The notes beneath the pieces are model-generated. The model had not been told where the DNA came from. It saw nothing but the letters and a program-made list of their open reading frames with translations, and did not search any database. A DNA stretch of 64,000 nt from Bradyrhizobium sp. Rc3b (lineage in GTDB: Bacteria > Pseudomonadota > Alphaproteobacteria > Rhizobiales > Xanthobacteraceae): contig NZ_FOUS01000006.1 in assembly GCF_900114915.1 (NCBI RefSeq), forward strand, positions 372,001-436,000. The letters run 5' to 3'. Below are positions 24,430 to 32,590 of this stretch, in pieces. How positions within the stretch are numbered: the first letter of the stretch is position 1; every line of letters begins with the position of its first letter. The position numbers were made by a program, and so were the translations under genes.

Positions 24430-26985
24430 GGCCGGCTGGAACAGCAGCACGGCGGCGAGCGTCGTCACCAGCGAGAGTGCCAGCAGCTTGCCCATGCTGG
24501 ACGTGCCGGGATGGCTCGACAGCCACAGGCTGCCGAATGCGGTTGCGGTCGTCAGTGCGCTGAAAAAGATCGCGCGCGTCAGGCTGGTCTGGAGCAGGTT
24601 TGTCCTGCCCGAGCGCCAGGCCACGACATAGTAGATCTTGAAGGCGACGCCGACGCCGAGCAGCAGCGGGAACGCGACGATGTTGGCGAAGTTGAGCGGC
24701 AGGCCGATCAACACGCAGATCTCGAGCGTCACCGCGCCGGCAACCAGCAGCGGCACCAGCGTCATCAGCACGTCGACGAACCGCCGCAACGTGATCCACA
24801 GCAAGAGGCCGATCACCAGCAGCGCGTAAATGCCGGCGTGGATGAACGCCCGCACCACGGTGTCGCCGGATTTCAGGATCGAGACCGGCCCGCCGATCGC
24901 GGTCGGCTCGGCAACGAGCACCGCCGCTGCAAATCTGCGCAGCGTGTCGTTGTCGTTGGGATCGCCCTTGGGCAGCGCCTCGACGCGGATGATGCCGTCC
25001 TTGCTCTTCCAGGCACTGACGAGATCGGGCGGCAGTGAGCTCAGGGTGACGGGCCCGGCCTGCATCGCGTTCCTGAGCTGGTCGAACACGATCTTCATCG
25101 GCGTGACGAACACGTCTTGCGCCTTGTTGCGCGTGGCCTCGTCGCCATTGGCGAGCTTTTCGAGCGCGTCTGCCAGACGGCGCGAGGCGATCGAGCCCGG
25201 CCCCTTCGCATCGCCCGCGGTCCGGCGCAGATTGTCGATCGAGGATTTCAGCGCCTCGACGTTTTCCTTGTCGGTCGGCGCCGCATCGATCTGATCAGGG
25301 TTGAGTGCGGGGTTCAGCACCTTGGCGCCCTGCGCGAGCAGCTTCAGCTTCGGCGGCTGATCCTCCGGCACGAAGCTGTTGAGCGACATCACCCGCAGCA
25401 CCTCGGGCACCTTTTCGAGCTTCGCCTCGACCTGCTTTGCCTGCTCCTCGGACGTGGTCATCACGTTGATGGCATTGGCGCCGGTGTTGGGATCCTTGCG
25501 CAGATCGAGGAAGGTCGCGATCGATTCGGCCCTCGGGTTGCGCAGGTTCATCGGGTTGAAGTCGAACTTCATGAAATAGAGTAGCGGCAGGCCGGCGAGC
25601 GCCAGCATCAGCGTGCCGCCCACGACCAGCACGCGGTGCTTCTCCAGAAAGTGATCGAGCGGCGCCAGGAAGGCGTAACCGACCGGCTCCTTTTCGCCGG
25701 GCGGATTCAGCAGCTTCAGCATGGCCGGCAGAACGGTGATCGAGGAAAGGAACGCCACCAGCATGCCGACGCCCGCGATCTGGCCCAGCTCCGCGATGCC
25801 CTTGTAGTCGGTCGGCATGAAGCAAAGGAAGCCAGCCGCGGTCGCCATCGCCGCGAGCGACAGCGGCACCGCCGATCGCTTCGCCGCCAGCACCAGCGCG
25901 CCCGTGAGATCGTTGTGCTTGTAGCGCTCGGAGCGGTAGCGGACGCTGTACTGGATGCCGAAATCGACGCCGAGGCCGACGAAGAGCACCGCGAATGCGA
26001 TCGACAGCAGGTTGAACGATCCGACCATCATCAGGCCGGCGGCGGTCGTCAGCGCGAGGCCGACGAAGAGATTGACGAACACCGCGAAGATGATCTTCGA
26101 CGAGTGCAGCGCCAGCCACAGGATCAGCAGCACGACGAGGACCGTGCCGACGCCGTTGACGACGGCGCCTTCCTGGACGGTCGCATATTCCTCGTTGGCG
26201 ATCGGGACCGGACCGGTCAGCCGCACCCGGGCCTGGTATTTGGTCGCAAAATCCAGATCCACTGCGGCCTTGCGGATCGCGTCGGTGGCATCCTTGCCGG
26301 GCTCCAGCGCGTTGTAGTCGAGGATCGGCTTGAACTCGATGAAGGCGCGCTTGTCCGAATCCTTCAGCGGCTCGTCACTGACGAGCTCGCGCCAGGAGAA
26401 GCTCGCATTGCCCTTGTTGAGCACGGTCTCGACCGTCTGCGCGATCAGGTTGAACGGACGCTCGGTGTTGTCGAGCTTGACCTGGCCGCGCTTGACGCCG
26501 GCGAGTCCCGTCTCCAGCGCGCCGGTCAGGCCGCGGATCGAGGGATCGCCAGCCATGATCTCGATCAGGGGCGCTGCAGATTCGAATTGGCTGGTGATCT
26601 TGCCGACCTCTTCGGTCGGCAGGAACAACAGTCCGTTCTTTTCGAAGAACTCCCCGCTGCCGAGCTGCTGCAGGGACTGGAAGTTGGTCTTGTCGTCCCT
26701 CAGCCTGGCATAGAGCGCGTCCGCCGCGGCGCTCGTCATCTCCGGGGTCCGGGCCTCGATCACAGCGAGGATCGTTTCGTTTTGATCGAACGCCTTGTCG
26801 AACTGCTGGTCACGCTTGCGCCAGTCGAGGTTCTGGGAAATCAGCGAATTGATGTCGGTGTTGATGGCGAAGTGGCGCGCAGCGTAATAGCCCGCTCCCA
26901 CCGACAGCAGGAGCCCGAGAACGACGACGAGGGAGGCAAACCGGGTGCAGGCCCTGACGATGGCAACGACTACGCTTTGCAGCAC
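24397..26985 (-). CDS. hpnN: HpnN, hopanoid exporter of the RND/MMPL family
   Basis: The protein has 862 residues and the two-halves RND layout: an N-terminal helix, a large periplasmic domain (about residues 40-270), five or six helices, then the pattern repeated. FVGLGVDFGIQYSVRYRSER and GVAFKIYYVVAWRSGR carry the conserved membrane positions of the MMPL family. HpnN moves hopanoids from the inner to the outer membrane, as shown in Rhodopseudomonas and Burkholderia (established for the family). The adjoining ispH, hpnH and hpnO support the name. The start at 26985 is the only good one. Confidence 0.92.
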   Translation of the reverse strand: MLQSVVVAIVRACTRFASLVVVLGLLLSVGAGYYAARHFAINTDINSLISQNLDWRKRDQQFDKAFDQNETILAVIEARTPEMTSAAADALYARLRDDKTNFQSLQQLGSGEFFEKNGLLFLPTEEVGKITSQFESAAPLIEIMAGDPSIRGLTGALETGLAGVKRGQVKLDNTERPFNLIAQTVETVLNKGNASFSWRELVSDEPLKDSDKRAFIEFKPILDYNALEPGKDATDAIRKAAVDLDFATKYQARVRLTGPVPIANEEYATVQEGAVVNGVGTVLVVLLILWLALHSSKIIFAVFVNLFVGLALTTAAGLMMVGSFNLLSIAFAVLFVGLGVDFGIQYSVRYRSERYKHNDLTGALVLAAKRSAVPLSLAAMATAAGFLCFMPTDYKGIAELGQIAGVGMLVAFLSSITVLPAMLKLLNPPGEKEPVGYAFLAPLDHFLEKHRVLVVGGTLMLALAGLPLLYFMKFDFNPMNLRNPRAESIATFLDLRKDPNTGANAINVMTTSEEQAKQVEAKLEKVPEVLRVMSLNSFVPEDQPPKLKLLAQGAKVLNPALNPDQIDAAPTDKENVEALKSSIDNLRRTAGDAKGPGSIASRRLADALEKLANGDEATRNKAQDVFVTPMKIVFDQLRNAMQAGPVTLSSLPPDLVSAWKSKDGIIRVEALPKGDPNDNDTLRRFAAAVLVAEPTAIGGPVSILKSGDTVVRAFIHAGIYALLVIGLLLWITLRRFVDVLMTLVPLLVAGAVTLEICVLIGLPLNFANIVAFPLLLGVGVAFKIYYVVAWRSGRTNLLQTSLTRAIFFSALTTATAFGSLWLSSHPGTSSMGKLLALSLVTTLAAVLLFQPALMGKPRNLRE

Positions 26986-27447
26986 TTCTTTTCTTTCTGC
27001 GGTTAACAGCTTGCCGGAAACGCCCGCTGTTTATCGGAGTTCCCGGGCGAAACCTATTGCTGTTTTGAGAGGCTCTCGCCGCCAGAAGGTTCGAGGTAAA
27101 CGGCGGCAGACCGTGGCAAAATCATGCGGGGCGGTCGGTATAGCCGGGGAGTTGAGGCGGGAACGTGACGAAGGGCTGGTCACTGATGTCGCTGGCTTGC
27201 ATACACCCACGTCTCTACTATAATACCGTAAAATCGGCTCGGCAGGGAACCCAGGTCCATTCGAGCTTTCCTTACCGCCGATTTTTTGACACAAAGTATT
27301 GCGCCTCCATGCGCCGGAGCCCCGACGGGGGTGGGTGGCTACCGCGTGCGCGGACCAATGGTGCGGATATTGCAACGCATTGGTCAGTATCGAGGTGCCG
27401 CCGGGACTTACGAAGCGGATTGGTGCAACTTGCGTGATGGGCGACCA
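26986..27447. other. Intergenic region between hpnN and ispH
   Basis: This 462-base divergent spacer holds the ispH promoter at 27197-27224 and its long leader. The frame upstream of ispH stays open to 27286 but has no conserved features. TTGACA at 27286-27291 has no -10 at the right distance. I saw nothing else supportable. Confidence 0.5.
27197..27224 (+). promoter_or_regulatory. Sigma-70 promoter for ispH-hpnH
   Basis: TTGCAT (27197-27202), 16 bases, then a consensus TATAAT (27219-27224). The predicted transcript start near 27231 would leave a leader of about 215 bases before ispH. A perfect -10 is uncommon in this GC-rich sequence. Confidence 0.6.
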
Positions 27448-28374
27448 ATGGAAGTTTATCTGGCGCAACCGCGCGGCTTCTGCGCGGGCGTGGTGCGTGC
27501 GATCGAGATCGTGGAACGGGCGCTGGAGAAGTACGGCCCGCCCGTCTACGTGCGCCATGAGATCGTGCACAACAAATACGTCGTCGAGAGCCTGAAGAAC
27601 AAAGGCGCCATCTTCGTCGAGGAGTTGTCCGAGGTACCGCCGAAGGCGGTGACGGTCTTCAGCGCTCACGGAGTCGCCCGCAGCGTCGAGGAAGAGGCCG
27701 CCGCGCGCGACCTTCCCGTGCTCAATGCCACCTGCCCGCTGGTCACGAAAGTTCACAATCAGGGGAAGCGCTACATCACCAAAGGCCGCACGCTGATCCT
27801 GATCGGCCATGCCGGCCACCCCGAGGTCGAGGGCACGATGGGCCAGGTTCCCGCCCCCGTGCTGCTTGTCCAAAGCGTTCAAGAGGTTACGGCCCTGACG
27901 CTGCCGGCGGATACGCCAGTGGCCTACATCACCCAGACCACCCTGTCGGTCGACGACACCAAGGATATCATCGCGGCCCTTCAGACCCGCTTTACAGATA
28001 TTCAAGGTCCGGATATCCGGGATATCTGCTATGCGACACAGAACCGCCAATCTGCGGTAAGGGACTTGAGCAAGCTGGTCGACGTGATCTTGGTGGTGGG
28101 CGCTGCCAATAGCTCGAATTCGAACCGGCTTCGCGAAATCGGCACCGAAGCCGGCGTTGCGAGTTATTTGATTGCCGACGGCAGCGAGCTCAATCCGGAG
28201 TGGTTGAAAAATGCCAGGACCGTCGGCATCACGGCCGGCGCTTCGGCGCCCGAGGTACTCGTGGATGACGTGATCGAAGCGATGCGGCGAATCGGACCGG
28301 TCAAGGTCCAGGTGTTGCCGGGCCGCGAGGAAAACATCGAATTCCGGCTTCCGGCCCAACTGGCTGCGAGCTGA
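27448..28374 (+). CDS. ispH: 4-hydroxy-3-methylbut-2-enyl diphosphate reductase IspH (LytB)
   Basis: This 308-residue protein carries the three cluster cysteines C12 (RGFCAGV), C96 (NATCPLV) and C194 (DICYATQNRQ), plus EIVHN, HGV and the TQTTLS motif. IspH makes IPP and DMAPP in the last step of the methylerythritol phosphate pathway, the precursors for squalene. Location next to hpnH and hpnN suggests supply of isoprenoid units to hopanoid synthesis. ATG 27448 gives the usual family length; the longer frame lacks homology-like sequence. The hpnH start follows 36 bases after the stop. Confidence 0.95.
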   Translation: MEVYLAQPRGFCAGVVRAIEIVERALEKYGPPVYVRHEIVHNKYVVESLKNKGAIFVEELSEVPPKAVTVFSAHGVARSVEEEAAARDLPVLNATCPLVTKVHNQGKRYITKGRTLILIGHAGHPEVEGTMGQVPAPVLLVQSVQEVTALTLPADTPVAYITQTTLSVDDTKDIIAALQTRFTDIQGPDIRDICYATQNRQSAVRDLSKLVDVILVVGAANSSNSNRLREIGTEAGVASYLIADGSELNPEWLKNARTVGITAGASAPEVLVDDVIEAMRRIGPVKVQVLPGREENIEFRLPAQLAAS

Positions 28375-28410
28375 CCCACCCGAATTGAAAAGCCCAGAAA
28401 GAAACTTGTA

Positions 28411-29571
28411 ATGGCCATCCCCTTCTTCAAGGAAATGCGTATCGGCGGCTATTTGCTCAAGCAGAAATTGCTTGGCCGCAAGCGCTATCCGCTCGTGCTG
28501 ATGCTGGAGCCGCTGTTTCGCTGCAACCTCGCCTGCGTCGGCTGCGGCAAGATCGATTATCCGGATGCGATCCTCAACCGCCGCATGACCGCGCAGGAGT
28601 GCTGGGACGCGGCCGACGAGTGCGGCGCGCCGATGGTCGCCATTCCCGGCGGCGAGCCGCTGATCCACAAGGAGATCGGCGAGATCGTGCGCGGCCTCGT
28701 TGAGCGCAAGAAGTTCGTCTCGCTCTGCACCAACGCGCTGCTGCTCGAGAAGAAGCTCGATCTGTTCGAGCCCTCCCCGTATCTGTTCTTCTCCGTGCAT
28801 CTCGACGGCCTGAAGGACCATCACGACAAGGCGGTGTCGCAGAAGGGCGTGTTCGACCGCGCCGTCTCCGCAATCAAGGCGGCCAAGGCGCGCGGCTTCA
28901 CCGTCAACGTCAACGCCACCATCTTCGACGGCCATCCGGCCGAGGAGATCGCGAAGTTCCTCGATCTCACCGTCGAGCTCGGTGTCGGCGTCTCGATGTC
29001 GCCCGGCTACGCCTATGAGCGCGCGCCGGACCAGGAGCACTTCCTCAACCGCACCAAGACCAAGAAGCTGTTCCGCGACGTCTTTGCGATGGGCAAGGGC
29101 AAGAAGTGGAATTTCATGCATTCCGGCCTGTTCCTGGACTTCCTCGCCGGTAACCAGGAATACGAGTGCACGCCCTGGGGCATGCCCGCGCGCAATATCT
29201 TCGGCTGGCAGAAGCCCTGCTATCTGCTCGGTGAAGGCTACGCCAAGACCTTCAAGGAGCTGATGGACACCACCGACTGGGAGACCTACGGCACCGGCAA
29301 GTACGAGAAGTGCGCCGACTGTATGGCCCATTGCGGCTACGAGCCGACCGCGGCGACCGCAGCCCTCAACAACCCGCTGAAGGCGATGTGGGTGTCGCTG
29401 CGCGGCATCAGGACCTCTGGTCCCATGGCGCCGGAGATCGACATGAGCAAGCAGCGCCCGGCGCAGTACATTTTCTCGGCGGAAGTGCAGAAGCGCCTGT
29501 CGGAGATCCGCAAGGACGAGGCCGAGGCCGCGCAGGCGAAGGCCGCGCAGAAGGCTTCGACCGCGGCGTAA
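28411..29571 (+). CDS. hpnH: Radical SAM adenosyl-hopene transferase HpnH
   Basis: The protein has 386 residues. The radical SAM cluster motif C38-x3-C42-x2-C45 lies in RCNLACVGCGKIDY, followed by IPGGEPLIH. A SPASM-like tail carries CADCMAHCGYEPTAA. HpnH joins a 5'-deoxyadenosyl radical to diploptene, giving adenosylhopane, the first step of the extended C35 side chain. It is preceded by ispH after 36 bases and ends at a strong terminator. HpnG, which acts next, is encoded on the other strand 3 kb away. Confidence 0.95.
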   Translation: MAIPFFKEMRIGGYLLKQKLLGRKRYPLVLMLEPLFRCNLACVGCGKIDYPDAILNRRMTAQECWDAADECGAPMVAIPGGEPLIHKEIGEIVRGLVERKKFVSLCTNALLLEKKLDLFEPSPYLFFSVHLDGLKDHHDKAVSQKGVFDRAVSAIKAAKARGFTVNVNATIFDGHPAEEIAKFLDLTVELGVGVSMSPGYAYERAPDQEHFLNRTKTKKLFRDVFAMGKGKKWNFMHSGLFLDFLAGNQEYECTPWGMPARNIFGWQKPCYLLGEGYAKTFKELMDTTDWETYGTGKYEKCADCMAHCGYEPTAATAALNNPLKAMWVSLRGIRTSGPMAPEIDMSKQRPAQYIFSAEVQKRLSEIRKDEAEAAQAKAAQKASTAA

Positions 29572-29596
29572 AGCGGCAATCATATTTGCAACTGAG

Positions 29597-29628
29597 AAAG
29601 GCCCGATCGCGAACGCGAACGGGCCTTT
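29597..29628 (+). terminator. Terminator after hpnH
   Basis: The stem AAAGGCCCG / CGGGCCTTT encloses a short loop of GAACG repeats, followed by GTCTT. It lies 25 bases after the hpnH stop. Confidence 0.8.
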
Positions 29629-29699
29629 GTCTTGTGCGCCGTCAGACGAGCGGCCCGTGTCCCGGACGCGCTACAGCGCTCTTGCCCGCTCTCTCCATG

Positions 29700-29820
29700 C
29701 CGTCATTGCGAGGAGCTCTTGCGACGAAGCAATCCAGAATCCTTCCGCGGAAGGATTCTGGATTGCTTCCGCCTTCGCCAAAGGCTTCGGCGGACAAGTC
29801 GCTGCGCTCGCAATGACGGC
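29700..29820. repeat. Palindromic intergenic repeat (CATTGCGAGGAGC type), copy 2
   Basis: The outer arms are CGTCATTGCGAGGAGC and GCTCGCAATGACGGCG. Near the centre is a perfect palindrome, GCAATCCAGAATCCTTCC with its inverse GGAAGGATTCTGGATTGC around CGC (about 29729-29767). It belongs to the same family as the repeat at 22124. Confidence 0.75.
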
Positions 29821-30595
29821 GTATGTGGCACCGGCTCGCTTTCACCATCAGCGCTCTTCCTCGCAGACACACCTGCGCACTCTCGCGGCTTCTTTCGCCC
29901 GAGCTTTGCTGTTCGTTCACGCCCATGAAAGCCAGAGGGCGCAGGGAAGACCGGGCGCCGGCGGCACCCGCGGTCCGCGTGCATGGAAAAACGCACACGG
30001 GGTGGACTACAGGTGTTGCCGGTCGCCCGGCCTTCCCTGCGCGGATGGTTTTAACGGTGTCCTTCGTGCTCTCCTCGGGGAGCGATGCACTGTTGCCCCC
30101 GTCGCGTTGCGGCTGGTCGATGCACGCGCCCGGTCGGGCCGCCGCATCACCGCAAGGCTTGACGCCAGCCTGCGGGCGTCAGGACCACACGACTTCTCCG
30201 TCCGCGGACGGTCTGGCCTGATCGCCGAGAGCTAGCGTGTGCTCGCCCCCGGACGACGACCAAAACCGCTGTGACCACGCCGTTCGTCCCGCGATGCTTA
30301 TGACTCGCGGTTGCCCGCCCTGTCATCGCCTCTCGCGCCGGCGCTGCCGCGTCCACCGCACCCCGACCCGCATCTCGTGACGATCGCGAAGCGCCCCTCT
30401 GGGAGGGCCGGGATAAGCGCTCTATGCCATAAATCCGAAATTCGGGAAAGTGGAATATTTTTGTGGGAGGGGGTTGACGGATTACGGATGTTTTGCCCGA
30501 CGGGTCGTTTTGCAGCTTGCCGCATCGCTCCCCATCGGTCGAAGACAGCGGTCGTCTCATTGTCCCCGCCTTCAATCCTACGGAAGGAGGGAAGA

Positions 30596-30901
30596 ATGCA
30601 CGATGAACGATCTCGCGTGCTTCGACCTAAAGCTGTATATTCGCGTCAGCGTCTACAGGAGGCTGACCTGCCCCACATCACCAGGATCTTCAAGTCCGGC
30701 AGCTCTCAGTTCGTCCGATTGCCGACGCAGTTTCATTTGCCGTGCGATGAGATCGAGGTGGCGCGGCACGGTGACGCCGTCATTTTACGCCCCCAGCGGG
30801 AGACCACCGGAACTTGGGCATCGCTTCAAGCTGCCGTCGCGCGCGGCTTCAGCCCTGACTTCACAACTGAGAAACAGGCGGCTAGGGCGTGGGATCCATG
30901 A
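30596..30901 (+). CDS. VapB/AbrB-like antitoxin, possibly a remnant
   Basis: At 101 residues from ATG 30596 (preceded by GGAGGG), the C-terminal 77 residues carry the VapB-type swapped-hairpin DNA-binding domain ITRIFKSGSSQFVRLPTQFH followed by EIEVARHGDAVILRPQ. Normal VapB proteins begin at the equivalent of LPHITRIF; here that position is a CTG codon at 30668, preceded by a perfect AGGAGG at 30657-30662. The true start may therefore be CTG, or the original ATG has been lost. No PIN-domain toxin follows: the stop TGA lies within ATGA and a REP-like palindrome starts right after it. It is probably an orphan. Confidence 0.55.
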   Translation: MHDERSRVLRPKAVYSRQRLQEADLPHITRIFKSGSSQFVRLPTQFHLPCDEIEVARHGDAVILRPQRETTGTWASLQAAVARGFSPDFTTEKQAARAWDP

Positions 30902-30972
30902 GCTCTTCGCGAAACCCATCGTTGCACCTTCCGCAATCGATGGGTTTCGTTTCGCTCTACCCATCCTACGAG
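30902..30972. repeat. REP-like palindrome (BIME) at the end of the antitoxin gene
   Basis: TCGCGAAACCCATCG at the left and CGATGGGTTTCGTTTCGC at the right are inverted. The right arm continues with CTCTACCCATCCTACGAG. The sequence matches the REP elements flanking the RAYT gene at 31889 and 32491 (GATGGGTTTCGC, then CTCAACCCATCCTACG). It begins at the antitoxin stop codon. The remaining sequence to 31208 has no further feature I can support. Confidence 0.75.
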
Positions 30973-31208
30973 CCAAGAGTTTGCCGATGTTAGTAGCCAA
31001 CCATGAATTTGCTGAGAGGCGCTTGCCAGCGTCGCGTTTTCGAAGCGCAGCAAGAGCATTTTTCGCAATCTTGCCGGGGCCAATTGGAGCGGTCGTTACC
31101 GCCCGATCGAATGCTTCCCCCCTTCCCGTCGTCCATGTGCAGGGAACAGGACATATCCCGATTTGCTCGGTAAGGGGACGACTAGCTCAAGCTGGTCGGG
31201 ATGTCGCC

Positions 31209-31883
31209 GTGCGAGCAATGGCCGTCGCGCTGATCTCGTTCTCATTGCTTGCGTGCGGTGTATCGCCTTCCGTGGCTCAGGAGGACCAGAGCTTCCAACA
31301 TTTCATCTGGCAGAGAGACGAATCCAACGGGATGGAAGTCGCGATGTCGACAGGCGAGCCAGCCTTCAATTTCTTTGATGTTGGCAACCTTTCGCCGAAC
31401 AGTCTCTACCTCGTTCAACAGGTTCTCGGTGACATCTCGCGCGCCGCTGGAAAGAAGGTCGATCGGAGCCTGACGAGCTCTTCAATCGCGGTGTTTCATG
31501 ACACGAACGTGTTTCTTCGTTTGAAGAATGACAGAGCCGCTTTCACGACTTTGGGAATCCCGGAGCATGTCATTGATGATCTCAAGGGGCGAATTACTGA
31601 TGACGCAAGGTGCCTCTCAAATACTCGAACGGACGCCAAAGGCAATGTCATCTTCACGGTGATTCTTTTATCCGAGAGATTCAATGATTGCCTGGTCAGC
31701 GGGTTGAATTATTCATTTGGCATTCGTGCGTCGAACGTCAGTATTGCAACGCTCCTTAGCGTTTGCGTTCTATACGAGGGACGAAATCGCGGTCTTCGCG
31801 ATCGCCAAAGTCTTTCCCGAGAAGCCCCGAAACTTCGCGATCTGTGTCTGGCCAAGGCTGAAGCGCACAGCCCGGATGGGTAG
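31209..31883 (+). CDS. Exported protein of unknown function
   Basis: The protein has 224 residues from GTG 31209, or 221 from ATG 31218. The GTG start gives the usual charged n-region (MRAMAVALISFSLLACG) of a signal peptide ending near SVAQ-ED. A lipoprotein reading (LLAC-G) is also possible. The mature part has no motif I recognise; it contains YLVQQVLGDISRAAGKKV and two cysteines near the end. Base use is less GC-rich than the neighbouring genes, which fits acquisition with the surrounding accessory segment. It ends just before the left REP of the RAYT element. Confidence 0.6.
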   Translation: MRAMAVALISFSLLACGVSPSVAQEDQSFQHFIWQRDESNGMEVAMSTGEPAFNFFDVGNLSPNSLYLVQQVLGDISRAAGKKVDRSLTSSSIAVFHDTNVFLRLKNDRAAFTTLGIPEHVIDDLKGRITDDARCLSNTRTDAKGNVIFTVILLSERFNDCLVSGLNYSFGIRASNVSIATLLSVCVLYEGRNRGLRDRQSLSREAPKLRDLCLAKAEAHSPDG

Positions 31884-31888
31884 AGCCC

Positions 31889-31925
31889 GTAGGACGGGTC
31901 GAGCTGTTCGCGAAACCCATCACAC
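31889..31925 (-). repeat. REP element, left of RAYT gene
   Basis: Read on the minus strand it is TGATGGGTTTCGCGAACAGC followed by TCGACCCGTCCTACGGG. This matches the right REP (32491) in the conserved blocks GTGATGGGTTTCGC and CTC(A/G)ACCC(A/G)TCCTACG, in inverted orientation. Confidence 0.8.
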
Positions 31926-31949
31926 TTGTTTCGTGATAACCTCACGCCC

Positions 31950-32483
31950 ATGACCGGGTACCGTCGCAACCTAGTTCCGGGCGGATGCTTCTTCGTCACC
32001 GTCAATCTGGCGGAGCGGAAGCTATCGTTGCTGACGGATCATGTCGGACTGTTGCGCTCCGCGTTTCGTGAGACGCACCGGCGCCATCCCTTTACGATCG
32101 ATGCCATCGTGGTGTTGCCAGATCACCTTCACACCGTGTGGACGTTGCCCGGAGGCGACGCCGATTTTGCGATGCGCTGGCAATTGATCAAGTCCGCGTT
32201 TTCGCGCCGTCTGCCGCGAAACGAGAGGATATCCCAGAGCCGTTCGACCAAAGGCGAACGGGGCATCTGGCAACGCAGATATTGGGAGCATACCATTCGC
32301 GACGAAATCGATTTCGTTCGGCACGTCGATTATGTTCATATCAATCCGGTCAAACACAGGCTCGTCGACCGGGTCCGCGACTGGGCGCCGTCCTCGTTTC
32401 ATCGTCACGTGGAGCTCGGCACCTATCCAGCCGATTGGGCGGGCGATCAGTCAGATGATGGCCGCGATTATGGAGAGCGGTGA
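31950..32483 (+). CDS. REP-associated tyrosine transposase (RAYT, IS200/IS605-like Y1 family)
   Basis: The protein has 177 residues from ATG 31950 (MTGYRRNLVPGGCFFVTVNL). The HUH motif is H59-L-H61 in VVLPDHLHTVWTLPGGD. The candidate nucleophile is Y128 in VDYVHINPVKH. GIWQRRYWEHTIRDE is typical of RAYTs. These domesticated single-strand transposases cut and move REP sequences. Inverted REP copies lie 25 bases upstream and 7 bases downstream of the gene, as in other RAYT loci. The element sits between the convergent hpnH and hpnG genes. Confidence 0.9.
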   Translation: MTGYRRNLVPGGCFFVTVNLAERKLSLLTDHVGLLRSAFRETHRRHPFTIDAIVVLPDHLHTVWTLPGGDADFAMRWQLIKSAFSRRLPRNERISQSRSTKGERGIWQRRYWEHTIRDEIDFVRHVDYVHINPVKHRLVDRVRDWAPSSFHRHVELGTYPADWAGDQSDDGRDYGER

Positions 32484-32490
32484 TCGGAAA

Positions 32491-32527
32491 GTGATGGGTT
32501 TCGCAAGGGCTCAACCCATCCTACGCC
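32491..32527 (+). repeat. REP element, right of RAYT gene
   Basis: GTGATGGGTTTCGCAAGGGC followed by TCAACCCATCCTACGCC. It is the inverted partner of the left REP at 31889-31925, and also matches the right arm at 30938-30970. Confidence 0.8.
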
Positions 32528-32535
32528 CCAACGAA

Positions 32536-32563
32536 AAAGGCCCGGTCGCGCGACCGGGCCTTT
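32536..32563. terminator. Bidirectional terminator after hpnG
   Basis: A perfect 14+14 palindrome, AAAGGCCCGGTCGC / GCGACCGGGCCTTT, lies 28 bases past the hpnG stop. On the minus strand it is followed by a T run (TTTTCG). It ends the hpnCDE-shc-hpnG operon. Confidence 0.88.
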
Positions 32564-32590
32564 CCTCTATTCCCAGCTTTCCGTCGCCCC

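Larger units (their letters stand above)
29572..30595. other. Non-coding accessory segment downstream of hpnH
   Basis: About 1 kb with no convincing gene. It contains the hpnH terminator (29597-29628), the CATTGCGAGGAG-family palindrome (29700-29820), then GC-rich sequence with hairpins such as GTGCATGGAAAAACGCAC (about 29979-29996). Near 30421-30475 it becomes A/T-richer (CATAAATCCGAAATTCGGG). Frames here are open on both strands but lack ribosome-binding sites, signal motifs or domain-like sequence. It resembles long multi-copy non-coding repeats known from Bradyrhizobium (recollection only). Confidence 0.5.

Noticed and set aside
27286..27447. IspH start upstream of 27448
   Set aside because: The extra 54 codons have no IspH-like sequence, and the family begins at MEVYLAQPRGFCAG-like sequence.
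30147..30575. 142-codon minus-strand frame in the accessory segment
   Set aside because: Low complexity with many R, S and A, no ribosome-binding site and no recognisable domain. It overlaps the presumed repeat region.
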